From Paenibacillus hexagrammi (GTDB lineage: Bacteria; Bacillota; Bacilli; Paenibacillales; NBRC-103111), in assembly GCF_021513275.1 (NCBI RefSeq), contig NZ_CP090978.1, positions 4,030,001 through 4,094,000 on the forward strand: 64,000 bases of DNA. The letters are read 5' to 3'. Below are positions 22,401-30,823 of the stretch, in pieces. A program made the translations under genes and the position numbers. The notes below the pieces were generated by a model that did no database searches, was not told where the DNA came from, and saw only the letters and a program-made list of their open reading frames with translations. Numbering within the stretch: the stretch's first letter is position 1; every line of letters begins with the position of its first letter.

Positions 22401-25285
22401 TACAGTATGCTTACCTACCGTTGGAATATTAACATCGATCACATGCTTTTCAATATGACGGAAAAGATTAGGTACCCAGTCTGTACCTTGACCTTCGTCA
22501 ACTGCCTTACTGGATACGATGATTGGGTCCTCAGCATCGATGGAAACAGCAAATTTAATCGTTCCTGTCGAATCTAACGTCGGTACTCTGTAGATTTCCA
22601 TCGGGAAATTGCCTGCATGCTCAAACTGCACATCATATTCCAAAGAAGGCGCGGATTGCTGAATTTGATCTTCCGGAACTCTTGTCAGGGAAGGATTATA
22701 GGACCGCATCACATTGCCCTTTGTTCTTCCCAGATTGTAAATCTCCTGCCATTTTAAAGCTCCAGCATCATTCTTTCTGCTGTAATGCTCCGCTTCCATG
22801 GATACGTACCCATCCGCTTCCGCATAGCCTTTTACTTGCTCTAAACCTACAGATGTTTCATCAATGTTTACTGTAATGCTCTTTTCGGTTTCGCCGCTTT
22901 TCAACACGATTAAACCGCTTTCACCTTTGTGGCTGCTTAAATTATTTATGTTTACCCAAATTCGTTCTTCATCCATAATGGTTCCGCTTGTTTGGGAAAG
23001 TTGAATCCAATCCTTGTCCGTAGAAGCAGTCCACTCCAAGCTTTCTGCTCCCTTATTGAAAATCTCGATATATTTTCCACCTTGACCAAATTCGGAGAAC
23101 TCTAGAACTGAATGATCTTGAACCCTTTCTTCACCTTGTACGATTGCACCCATTTCAGGATCTCCTAACACTAATGCCGGTGACCCCTCTGGCCATTGAG
23201 AAATAACCGGTGGAGCGTGTGTCTCAGGGTCTAATATCCGATCCCATTTGCCTCCAGCTAATCCTTTGTTATAATAGGCGATTTCCTCTTTCTTCTTCTG
23301 GTCTGCATCCTGAGACAGCTTTAAAAAAGTATTTGCCGAAGAAAATCTGCCTTGATCATAGGCCATGTTACTTCGGTCGGCGTAATAGAATGCTTTATTT
23401 ACATAATAAGCCCAACGAATTTTACATAAGACTTGTTCATAAAAACCATCCCTCATCTGCTCAGGCAGGCTATTATACACGGCATTTGCCCGGTCAAAAA
23501 TCCCTTGATACTTCAACATTCTTTTACTTGCTTCATCGCCATAATGCAGTTGGTCAAACACATCAACCTTCATATGCTCGAGTCTGCGATTACTCGTTAG
23601 TTGATAGTAGGTGTTGACAATGTCTGTTACCTCATCTGCATACTGGCGTCCATATTGACTGCTAACCCAATCATGTAAGAATTGGTTAGGATTGTTCTCA
23701 TATTTATGAACGTCCCAGCCGTATTTAATAAAGAAATCCATTTCACCTTCCAAAGGCTTTAGATCTCCAACATTTAAAATCCAAGCTTTTTGAATCCCCG
23801 ACTCATAGGACTTCTGTAATTCTTCTGCCATTAAGGCTAGTGGAGTCGTACCTAGCCACACATAGCTTTGATCTGCCGGAGCCCAGTAGGAAACGTGGTA
23901 ATATAAGCCATTTCCTCCGCTTCTTTGTCTTTCTTCTTCATTTGGCAGCCTTCTCACGTAACCATGATTATCATCCACCCACATGATGGTTAGATCATCC
24001 GGAACCTCTAAACCTGCGTTATACAGAGGCAATACTTCCTTATAGGGAATAAACATCTTGAAAGCGTTCTGGTAGCCTTCTTCCCCCAAGACATCCTTCA
24101 TCATGCCCTGTTGATCTTTAATAATTTTGTCAAGCAAATTAACCTTTCTTTCTGTTTCAGTAGCACCAGGAAAGGTTCCATTATTAATGTTTGCAGTAGT
24201 AAATGGCTCGTCATGCGCACCTCTCATACCTAGCGTCCACTGAGATTCATATTTCATGTTTCTCGTAAGGCTGTCCTTCCAATATTGCAGTACGGCCTCC
24301 GGACTTACGGTATAGTCATATTTCACATCTGTATGGTGAATCGCATCATAATTTTGCTTCCACTCCGGCCATTCCATATTATTGTTCCTTAAAAACATTT
24401 CAGGGTGACTTGACCCCATCACAACACCGTATTCTTCAGCTAATCTTGCATTTTCAGGATTATTATTAAATCCGTTCACATGCATAGCAGGCCATAGGTA
24501 ATTTCCCTTTAGCCTCAAAATTAATTCAAATATATGCTTATAAGTGTCAGGTCCTATTGTTCCATCCTGTGTATGTGCTTTAGCCCACTCGTTAAGCTTT
24601 TCCTCATCATTCAGAAAAATCCCTCTGTACTGTACATCCGGTGAATCCGTAATTCTAGTGTCTGCCTTCATATATACGTTTTGTTTCTGTTGAATCGCAA
24701 CATCAGCAAAATAATACCATGGGGATACACCCATTTTTTCCGATATATCATAAAGTCCGAAAATCGTACCTCTTCGATCCGTACCGGCTACAACTAGTGC
24801 TTGATCAACTCCCTCGAATGGATGTTCAACAACATCAATGAGAAAGCCTTCCCATTTATAGCTTCCATCGCTTTTTTTAATTCCGATACTTCTAACTTAT
24901 GATTGCTTATTAGTGTGTCAATCGCTTCACTGCTGCCAATTGTACCAAATATGACTACATCGCCATTGTTTGGTATCGTATTTACTACTTGTGCATCAAC
25001 ATTTGTAACATTTTTAATATCATTTTTAAAATCATTAACAGCTCTTTTGACACTCACAGAATCATGATTATCCACATATAAGTTTGCTGCAGATTCATTT
25101 GCTACTAATGCAAAGTCATTCCCATTAGTTTCATTTGAAACATAACTGCCTTGATCACTTATCTGGTTCTGAGGTCCTTTTGCTTCTGCAGCGTTCGCTG
25201 TCACATCTGCAGCTCCGATACTTGTCTGTAAGATCATCGTGAACACAAATGCTAATGAGATCCATCGTTTTATTCGAATTTTCAT
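19473..25285 (-). pseudogene. Second secreted GH115 alpha-glucuronidase with cohesin-dockerin tail, one frameshift
   Basis: Paralogue of the neighbouring GH115, about 1935 aa. Frames 24794-25285 and 19473-24734 are split at an A7 run (24872-24878) where an eighth A restores LKKSDGSYKWEGFLIDVVEHP and links to GVSPWYYFADV. Order: signal peptide, GH115 N-terminal and catalytic domains (YRGIFLNDEEK, GNYLWPAMHV), GH115 C-terminal domain, a CBM-like domain (FKIKFTTPGTYNVWMR), a helical segment, a LamG-like domain, a bacterial Ig-like domain, a chitobiase C-terminal-like domain (KIYYTTDGSIP), cohesin-like domain, FIVAR-like spacer and dockerin (DVNSDGRYSVGD, DLNNDGKIDIED). Start ATG 25285 follows AGGAAGGG; ATGs further upstream lack a site. 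The tail is nearly identical to those of GH31 and GH67. A cre box upstream suggests glucose repression. Confidence 0.87.
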
Positions 25286-25398
25286 TTTTCGCAGCCCTTC
25301 CTCATGAAAAATATTGGACAACATCATTCAGACGGCAGGTTCTTTTAAAGGCTATCGCATCGCCACCCTTCATACAAATTTTCCCTCTACATGTTAAG

Positions 25399-25412
25399 TG
25401 TAAGCGCTATCA
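25399..25412. promoter_or_regulatory. cre box upstream of second GH115 gene
   Basis: TGTAAGCGCTATCA matches the 14-base cre core TGNAANCGNWNNCA exactly. It lies 114 bases before the start codon, in the promoter region, consistent with CcpA control of the xylan enzymes. Confidence 0.55.
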
Positions 25413-25516
25413 CAAAGTGTGTAAATAGGGGCGATTTTATGTAAACTTGTGATAATTTTAGGCTCAACCTTTTCCACTACTACCACTCCCGGTGCTGTAT
25501 CTTTTGTTTCCTCATT

Positions 25517-26002
25517 CTAACTTCCGAAGATAGCTAAGAAAATGTACGATCTTAACATATTTTTGTAACCATCCATCCGCCTGATCCAGATCCTTCTCTT
25601 GGACAATGACGTCTTCTCGGTTCATTTTGGTTTTTACCCCGTTGGTTAAGCTGTTCCTATCTGCAGAAAGGATTTCTTCAAATAAATTGCCGCGGGCATT
25701 CGTATTGTTGGATGTTTGAGAAGCAAGGTATTCTTTAGTGCACGGTAAAAGCTATCTTGTTGGAAAATAAACTGGAAGACGTCAAGTCCTACCCATTCAC
25801 TTCCGCTGATTCCTTCAAAAATATTATAATCTTGGAATGCCATCACAACACCATAGATCGGTGCATACTTAAAGATGAGAATATACGAAATGGGCAGCAG
25901 TAAGAGTACATAGAGAGGCGCATCTCTTTTTAAGCTGTGTGTGTATTTATTTCTTCGTTTTATTGCGACCTTGTTTCCATAGCTGTCTAAAACCGCTTTC
26001 AT
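25517..26002 (-). pseudogene. LplB-type permease N-terminus fused to the tail of another gene
   Basis: From ATG ~26002 (MKAVLDSYGNK) the frame gives a typical LplB permease start: a basic stretch, first membrane segment (PLYVLLLLPISYILIFKY), YGVVMAFQDYN and FYRALKNTLLL. Homology stops near 25735. From there another frame stays open to a stop at 25517-25519 and encodes the end of an unrecognised protein (NREDVIVQEKDLDQADGW). This looks like a deletion that joined two genes of a former sugar-transport cluster. The permease frame itself stops at 25646. No binding protein or second permease remains. Confidence 0.6.
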
Positions 26003-26025
26003 TTTTGCCTGTCTCTTACCAAATA

Positions 26026-26055
26026 AACCCGAGAACTCCATAGAGTCCTCGGGTT
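26026..26055 (-). terminator. Terminator downstream of MATE gene
   Basis: A 13-bp stem with one mismatch (arms AACCCGAGAACTC and GAGTCCTCGGGTT, loop CATA), followed on the minus strand by TTTATTT. The inner GAGGACTC/GAGTTCTC core recurs in terminators at 45229, 47580 and 47781. The 26056-26221 stretch holds no recognisable gene. Confidence 0.65.
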
Positions 26056-26221
26056 GTGGATAAGCCGATGAATAAATATTTGAGCTTTAACAAGGGGATT
26101 TCTCCTTGGCGGATTTCATGATGCCTACTACAGCCAGAAACCCTGGCTGACCTGATAACTCGGAGCTCCCAAGCTCAACTTCGCTAAACTGGAGCGAATA
26201 TGCTGAGCACCATCACTAACG

Positions 26222-27597
26222 TTAGGCTGCTAAATCCTTAACTAAATTCCGAATCCACTTCTTAGAGTAAATCCTCGTCAATCCAATGCCAAATCTGACA
26301 ACCTCTTCGAGTGAGAGCACAAGATAAACAAGATACACCGGCTGCTTCCAAACGAACGACAGCAGTAAACCAGATGGTACGCCGACGATCCAATTTGCAG
26401 TGGACTCCATGGCAAAAACAAACTTGCTGTCCCCTCCGCTGTTCAAGATTCCTCCTGCAATAATCATATTGGCTACTTTCACCCAAAGAAATCCAGCGAA
26501 CACAAGAACAATATAGATGCCTAAGTGATGCGCTTGTTCCGAGATGTTAAACGCTGATACATAGAACGGGGACACAGCAGCAACAATGACTCCCAACACC
26601 AAAGAAATGACAATACCTAAACGAATGAGTCGCTTGGCGTAATGGAGTGCCACCTGGTTTTCTCCCGCTCCTAGTTGGTTCCCGACGATGACCCCTGCTG
26701 CGCTTGCCAAGCCGGATAACAAACCAATACTCAAGCCCTGCAGCGGGAATGTAATGGTCATGGCGGTCATCTCTTCGGTACCCATACGACTATAAATGAT
26801 CGCGTAGACGGTTTCCGATAACACCCAAACAAATTCGGTTAGAATGATGGGATACGTTGTGCTTAAAAATTGCCGAAGCAGAGGACGGGGAATCTTGAAT
26901 AAGTATTTGAGATCCACCGATCCGGCAAGCGGTATTTATAAACAGCGCCAATAATTAGCAGACATTCAACAACTCTAGCAATTAACGTAGCCGCAGCCGA
27001 TCCCATCAATCCCCATTCCGGCATTCCCAGCTTCCCGAAAATCAGCCCGTAATTAAGTACGATATTCAGGCAAACCGTGATTAAGCTTACTACCATCGGC
27101 AATTTGACATGCGTCGTACTTCGAAGGATTGATGAATACATCATCGTTAGCATCATAGGTACGTAGCTGAGAGAAACAATTTTGAGAAAAATGGAGCCGT
27201 CGCCTGTAATTCGAGGGTCCGTTGTAAACATCCCCAAAAACAATTGCGGGGAGATGAAAACAAATACAGTGAATATAATAGACAGCGCTAATCCGCCGAA
27301 TAAACCAAGACCTAGGACTTGTGAAACACTTTTTCTGTCCCCATTCCCCCAAAACTGAGCGGCATAGATGGAAACACCGGTAGAAAGCCCGGCTAGAACG
27401 ACGGAGATGATCCCGTAAATTTTGGTCGACATACCGACTGAGGAAATCGCAACATCGCCTAGCTGGCCAACCATTAATTGATCCGTCAAATAAAGCAGCG
27501 ACATGATCAAGCTTTGCATCGTAACAGGTATAGCAATTTTCATGACCTGTTGATAAAAATCATCTTGTCTACTCATCACTTGCTGCCCACTTTCCAA
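26222..27597 (-). pseudogene. MATE-family multidrug efflux transporter, one frameshift
   Basis: Sodium- or proton-driven exporter of the MatE/NorM type with two six-helix halves. Frames 26863-27597 (MQSLIMSLLYLTDQLMVGQLG, SVGMSTKIYGI) and 26222-26917 (TEFVWVLSETVYAIIYSRMG, AAGVIVGNQLGAGE) are colinear. They split near 26911-26925, where one added base would give YRLP-x-SVDLKYLFKIPRP. The joined protein is about 457 aa, the normal MATE length. Start TTG/ATG near 27597 is tentative; ATGAGTAGACAAG near 27576 is another choice. The gene lies directly downstream of the hairpin array, which forms its leader. Substrate cannot be told from sequence. Confidence 0.82.
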
Positions 27598-27616
27598 GAT
27601 ATTTGACCGCTTAACC

Positions 27617-28350
27617 GAGTCGCGGAAGTTCGACTCTACAACGATGTTTTTCAGCGTTGTAGAGCTCTCTCAGGCGCGGGGCCTCTCACGTAACGATGCT
27701 GAGCATCGTTGCAACTGTCCACCTCGCGCCGAGTCGCGGAAGTTCCACTTACAACGATGTTTTTCAGCGTTGTAGAGCTCTCTCAGGCGCGGGGCCTCTC
27801 ATGCAACGATGCTGAGCATCGTTGCAGCTGCCCACCTCGCACCGAGTCGCGGAAGTTCGACTCTACAACGATGTTTTTCAGCGTTGTAGAGCTCTCTCAG
27901 GCGCGGGGCCTCTCATGCAACGATGCTGAGCATCGTTGCAACTGTCCACCTCACGCCGAGTCGCGGAAGTTCCACTTACAACGATGTTTTTCAGCGTTGT
28001 AGAGCTCTCTCAGGCGCGGGGCCTCTCACGTAACGATGCTGAGCATCGTTGCAGCTGCCCACCTCGCGCCGAGTCGCGGAGGTTCCCATCTACAACGATG
28101 TTTTTCAGCGTTGTAGAGCTCTCTCAGGCGCGGGGCCTCTCATGCAACGATGCTGAGCATCGTTGCAACTGTCTACCTCGCGCCGAGTCGCGGAAGTTCC
28201 ACTTACAACGATGTTTTTCAGCGTTGTAGAGCTCTCTCAGGCGCGGGGCCTCTCATGCAACGATGCTGAGCATCGTTGCAGCTGCCCACAACGCACCGAG
28301 AAGCGGAAGTTCCCATCTACAACGATGTTTTTCAACGTTGTAGATGAACT
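27617..28350. repeat. Tandem array of six and a half 113/114-bp double-hairpin units
   Basis: Units begin GAGTCGCGGAAGTTC at 27617, 27731, 27844, 27958, 28071 and 28185, with a partial unit at 28298. Spacing alternates 114 and 113, giving a 227-bp higher-order dimer repeated three times. Each unit has two hairpins: CTACAACG...CGTTGTAG with an 11-base loop, and TGCAACGATGCT/AGCATCGTTGCA with a one-base loop. Both share CAACGATG. The last unit changes both arms of hairpin 1 together (CATC/GATG for CTC/GAG), which supports selection on the stem. Open frames across the array change phase every dimer and are not convincing genes. It lies between the HAD stop and the MATE start. Confidence 0.88.
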
Positions 28351-29003
28351 TCGGGTAATTGAAACAGTTCTTTAAAGCCGGACACTTTGAAATCCGCTTG
28401 ACTTACATCCTGGTTGCCGGAATTTGGATTCTTTAGTCCGACGCAAAGCATTCCAGCCGCCTTCGCTGCTTTCACCCCATTAGTCGAATCCTCGATCACA
28501 AGACATCCGGCAGGTGCCGTCCCCAGCACAGACGCTGCATGAAGAAAGATATCAGGCTCCGGTTTGCCTTTAGCCATACTCTCACCGCTGACCTTAATCG
28601 GGAAATAAGGTGCTAGCCCCGCTTTTTGCAAAATGAGTTCGATTAAAGGGAGAGGTGAAGAAGAAGCGACGATAATCGGAATATTCTGCTTCTTGAGCCA
28701 CTGAATCCATGCTTCAACATGCGGCATCGGCTGTAAATCCGGATAGGCGGAGATGAACTGAAGAACATTGCTTTTGTGATAAGCCAGCAGTTCTTGTACC
28801 GGCACCTCCAAGCCATGCTTCACCCGGATCTGTGACCACATGCTCTCAAGAGTGACGCCGACATATCCGTGATGTTCAGCTTCATCCATCTTAATGCCAA
28901 AATGTCGGAATGACTGCTGTTCTACTTGAAAATAAAGCGGTTCGGTATCGACGAGCACCCCGTCCATATCAAAAATGACCGCATCCACGTCATGTTGCCG
29001 CAT
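28332..29003 (-). CDS. HAD-family phosphatase, beta-phosphoglucomutase-like
   Basis: Cytosolic HAD hydrolase, 223 aa, of the beta-phosphoglucomutase/phosphatase subclass. Motif I is FDMDGVLVDTEP (nucleophile Asp ~12, second Asp ~14), motif II is the Ser in VASSSPLP (~114), motif III is the Lys in KGKPEPDIF (~147) and motif IV is VIEDSTNGVKAA (~170). The helical cap follows motif I. As the last gene of the alpha-glucan operon, two bases after the RibD-like gene, it may convert beta-glucose 1-phosphate or clear sugar phosphates; sequence alone cannot separate mutase from phosphatase. Its last codons and stop are built from the outermost hairpin of the downstream repeat array. Confidence 0.85.
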   Translation of the reverse strand: MRQHDVDAVIFDMDGVLVDTEPLYFQVEQQSFRHFGIKMDEAEHHGYVGVTLESMWSQIRVKHGLEVPVQELLAYHKSNVLQFISAYPDLQPMPHVEAWIQWLKKQNIPIIVASSSPLPLIELILQKAGLAPYFPIKVSGESMAKGKPEPDIFLHAASVLGTAPAGCLVIEDSTNGVKAAKAAGMLCVGLKNPNSGNQDVSQADFKVSGFKELFQLPEVHLQR

Positions 29004-29005
29004 GC

Positions 29006-29665
29006 TTACACCGCTTTCGCATAACGCATCAGCGTGTAGTTTTCTTTAGCCTGAACTTCAATGACTCGATACTTCTTCGTAGAAGACAACCCGTGGAAGC
29101 CATCGCCGTCTACTAGTGTAATATTTGAAGCTCCTCCGATGATGATCGGAAGCTGCATGAGAATAATTTCATCGACGACATCCTGACTAAAGGCGTGCCA
29201 ATTCAGAAATCCTCCGCCTTCGACCATTAAGCTCGTAATCCCGTAGTTGTGCTCTAATTGCTTACCCAACTCCATAAAATCGACCTTATCCGTACCGCAA
29301 ATGAGGCAATCTTTACCACGGTCGCGAATAATTTTTATTTTCTCCTGGTCGGCTCCCTGCTCGGTTGTGACAATGATGGTTTTGCCATTATCGGTCAGTA
29401 CATTGCTATCAAGCGGGATATCCATCGTTGACGTAGGGATGATACGCACCGGATTTTTATTTTCCTCATATCGGTTCGTCAAAAATGGGTTATCGTTTTG
29501 GATGGTATTTTTGCCGACCATGATCCCATCTACTTGTCCGCGGAATTTATGAATATACGACATATCGTCATCATTAAATAAGCTGAAAAGCTCCTTGCTT
29601 GAAGCCTTTTCCCCGAAAGTCAGCTTCCCGTCGATTGATATTTGGCTGAATATGGTGATTTTCAT
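29006..29665 (-). CDS. RibD C-terminal/dihydrofolate reductase-like oxidoreductase
   Basis: A 219-aa stand-alone reductase domain of the RibD_C type, which uses NADPH to reduce pyrimidine or pteridine substrates. Visible family features are the start MKITIFSQISIDGKL, the VDGIMVGKNTIQNDNP segment with its RTV-like region, the SLMVEGGGFLNW loop and the VDEIILMQLPIIIGG strand near the C-terminus. There is no deaminase domain, so it is not a complete RibD. Its start overlaps the preceding gene stop (29662-29665), implying translational coupling. Why such a reductase sits in a sugar operon is unclear. Confidence 0.83.
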   Translation of the reverse strand: MKITIFSQISIDGKLTFGEKASSKELFSLFNDDDMSYIHKFRGQVDGIMVGKNTIQNDNPFLTNRYEENKNPVRIIPTSTMDIPLDSNVLTDNGKTIIVTTEQGADQEKIKIIRDRGKDCLICGTDKVDFMELGKQLEHNYGITSLMVEGGGFLNWHAFSQDVVDEIILMQLPIIIGGASNITLVDGDGFHGLSSTKKYRVIEVQAKENYTLMRYAKAV

Positions 29666-30804
29666 CGTGCTCCTACCTCCACAAGTGCTTGATGCAATGT
29701 TTTCTCGATTTGTCCAAGTGCTGCTTCAGGGTTCTTCTCTTCGAAAAGAGTGCGGAGTCCTTGCTCCATCGCTACCCAATTGTGAATCATCAGTGTATCA
29801 ATCGGCATAGGCCGGCTCTCTTGCAGCAGCGCTAAAATTTGCGCTTTATTTGGTGTACTGTTCGCCGTTACCAGCCGCCGTGCAGATGAGTTAGCAGGAA
29901 TTCGCTGCACTTGATCTGCCCATTTCAGCTGGCACTCCACACTTAGCATAAACCGTGCAAAAGATCGGAGTTCCTCGCGCAAGTCACCTTCCAAAGCTCC
30001 ATTCGGGAAGATCATCCCGATGGATGATGACATGGGCACGGAAGCTTGTCCATGAATCCTAGGCAGCCTGCCCACACCTAATTTGTCTTTCATGTGCTGA
30101 GATAAATAATCGAAGTTCCATTCACCGCATATGATTGCGCCGACTTCTCCGGAAATAAATGTTTCAAGCAAATCTGTAGAACCATTTAAGCTAACCATGG
30201 TACCCTGCTCAAGCTGGCTAAGGACGAATTGCAGCGCTTGAAGCAATGGCTCATGAATAAGATCCGGTTTTCCGTCCTTCATCAGCCATCCGCCGAATGC
30301 CGTTAGAAATGGAATGAACCAATACGATTGTTCCAGGTCGGCCCCAATTGGAATGATCCCTTTCGATTGCAGTCCGGGCTGAAGTGCTGCGATCGCATCC
30401 CACGATTGAGGCGCTTCGTCCCACACATCTTTGTTGTAATACAGCACAAGATGGTTGCCTAACAGTGTCGGAATGCCATATTGCATACCATTTACCTGCA
30501 TCGTTGCAAGGGCATCGCTGTCCAGGAGGTCTTCAACAAAATCGCCTGGAACTTGGGAGTATTTCCCACTTTCATAATAACAAGCCATATCTGCCGGAAC
30601 GAAAGCGATATGAGGTGCTAAATCTGTTCCAGCCACCTCTCCGATTCTTCTGCCAAGCTCCTGAATACTCATGACTTCTGTCACAACTCGAACGTTGTTC
30701 CGCTGCGAATAGAGTTGGCAAATCTCCTCCAAAACTTCAATAGATGTATCTCCAGGACCATCAAACTCGTGCCATAGCACGATTTCTTTTTTATGCGTTG
30801 TCAT
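29662..30804 (-). CDS. Solute-binding-protein-like (MalE type) protein without signal peptide
   Basis: 380 aa with the fold signature of family 1 extracellular solute-binding proteins: an N-terminal IVLWHEF strand, VYYNKDVW-type hinge segment (HLVLYYNKDVW), YWFIPFLTAFGGWL, and GEVGAIICGEWN. The start ATG 30804 (MTTHKKEIV) has GGGGGA 9 bases upstream. Neither it nor the upstream in-frame ATG at 30852 leads to a hydrophobic leader or lipobox, so the protein should stay in the cytosol. It lies 19 bases after a GH13 gene and overlaps the next gene, with no permease or ATPase in the operon. It may sense or hold maltodextrin inside the cell; this is inference. Confidence 0.8.
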   Translation of the reverse strand: MTTHKKEIVLWHEFDGPGDTSIEVLEEICQLYSQRNNVRVVTEVMSIQELGRRIGEVAGTDLAPHIAFVPADMACYYESGKYSQVPGDFVEDLLDSDALATMQVNGMQYGIPTLLGNHLVLYYNKDVWDEAPQSWDAIAALQPGLQSKGIIPIGADLEQSYWFIPFLTAFGGWLMKDGKPDLIHEPLLQALQFVLSQLEQGTMVSLNGSTDLLETFISGEVGAIICGEWNFDYLSQHMKDKLGVGRLPRIHGQASVPMSSSIGMIFPNGALEGDLREELRSFARFMLSVECQLKWADQVQRIPANSSARRLVTANSTPNKAQILALLQESRPMPIDTLMIHNWVAMEQGLRTLFEEKNPEAALGQIEKTLHQALVEVGAR

Positions 30805-30823
30805 TATGGTTAATCCCCCTTGG

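Noticed and set aside
27617-28350. CRISPR array
   Set aside because: Units are repeated over their full length with no unique spacers, and no cas genes are present.
27709-28375. Repeated open frames of 70-97 codons on the plus strand across the hairpin array
   Set aside because: They follow the repeat, change phase every 227 bp, have no ribosome sites and encode palindrome-derived residues; non-coding repeat is the better reading.
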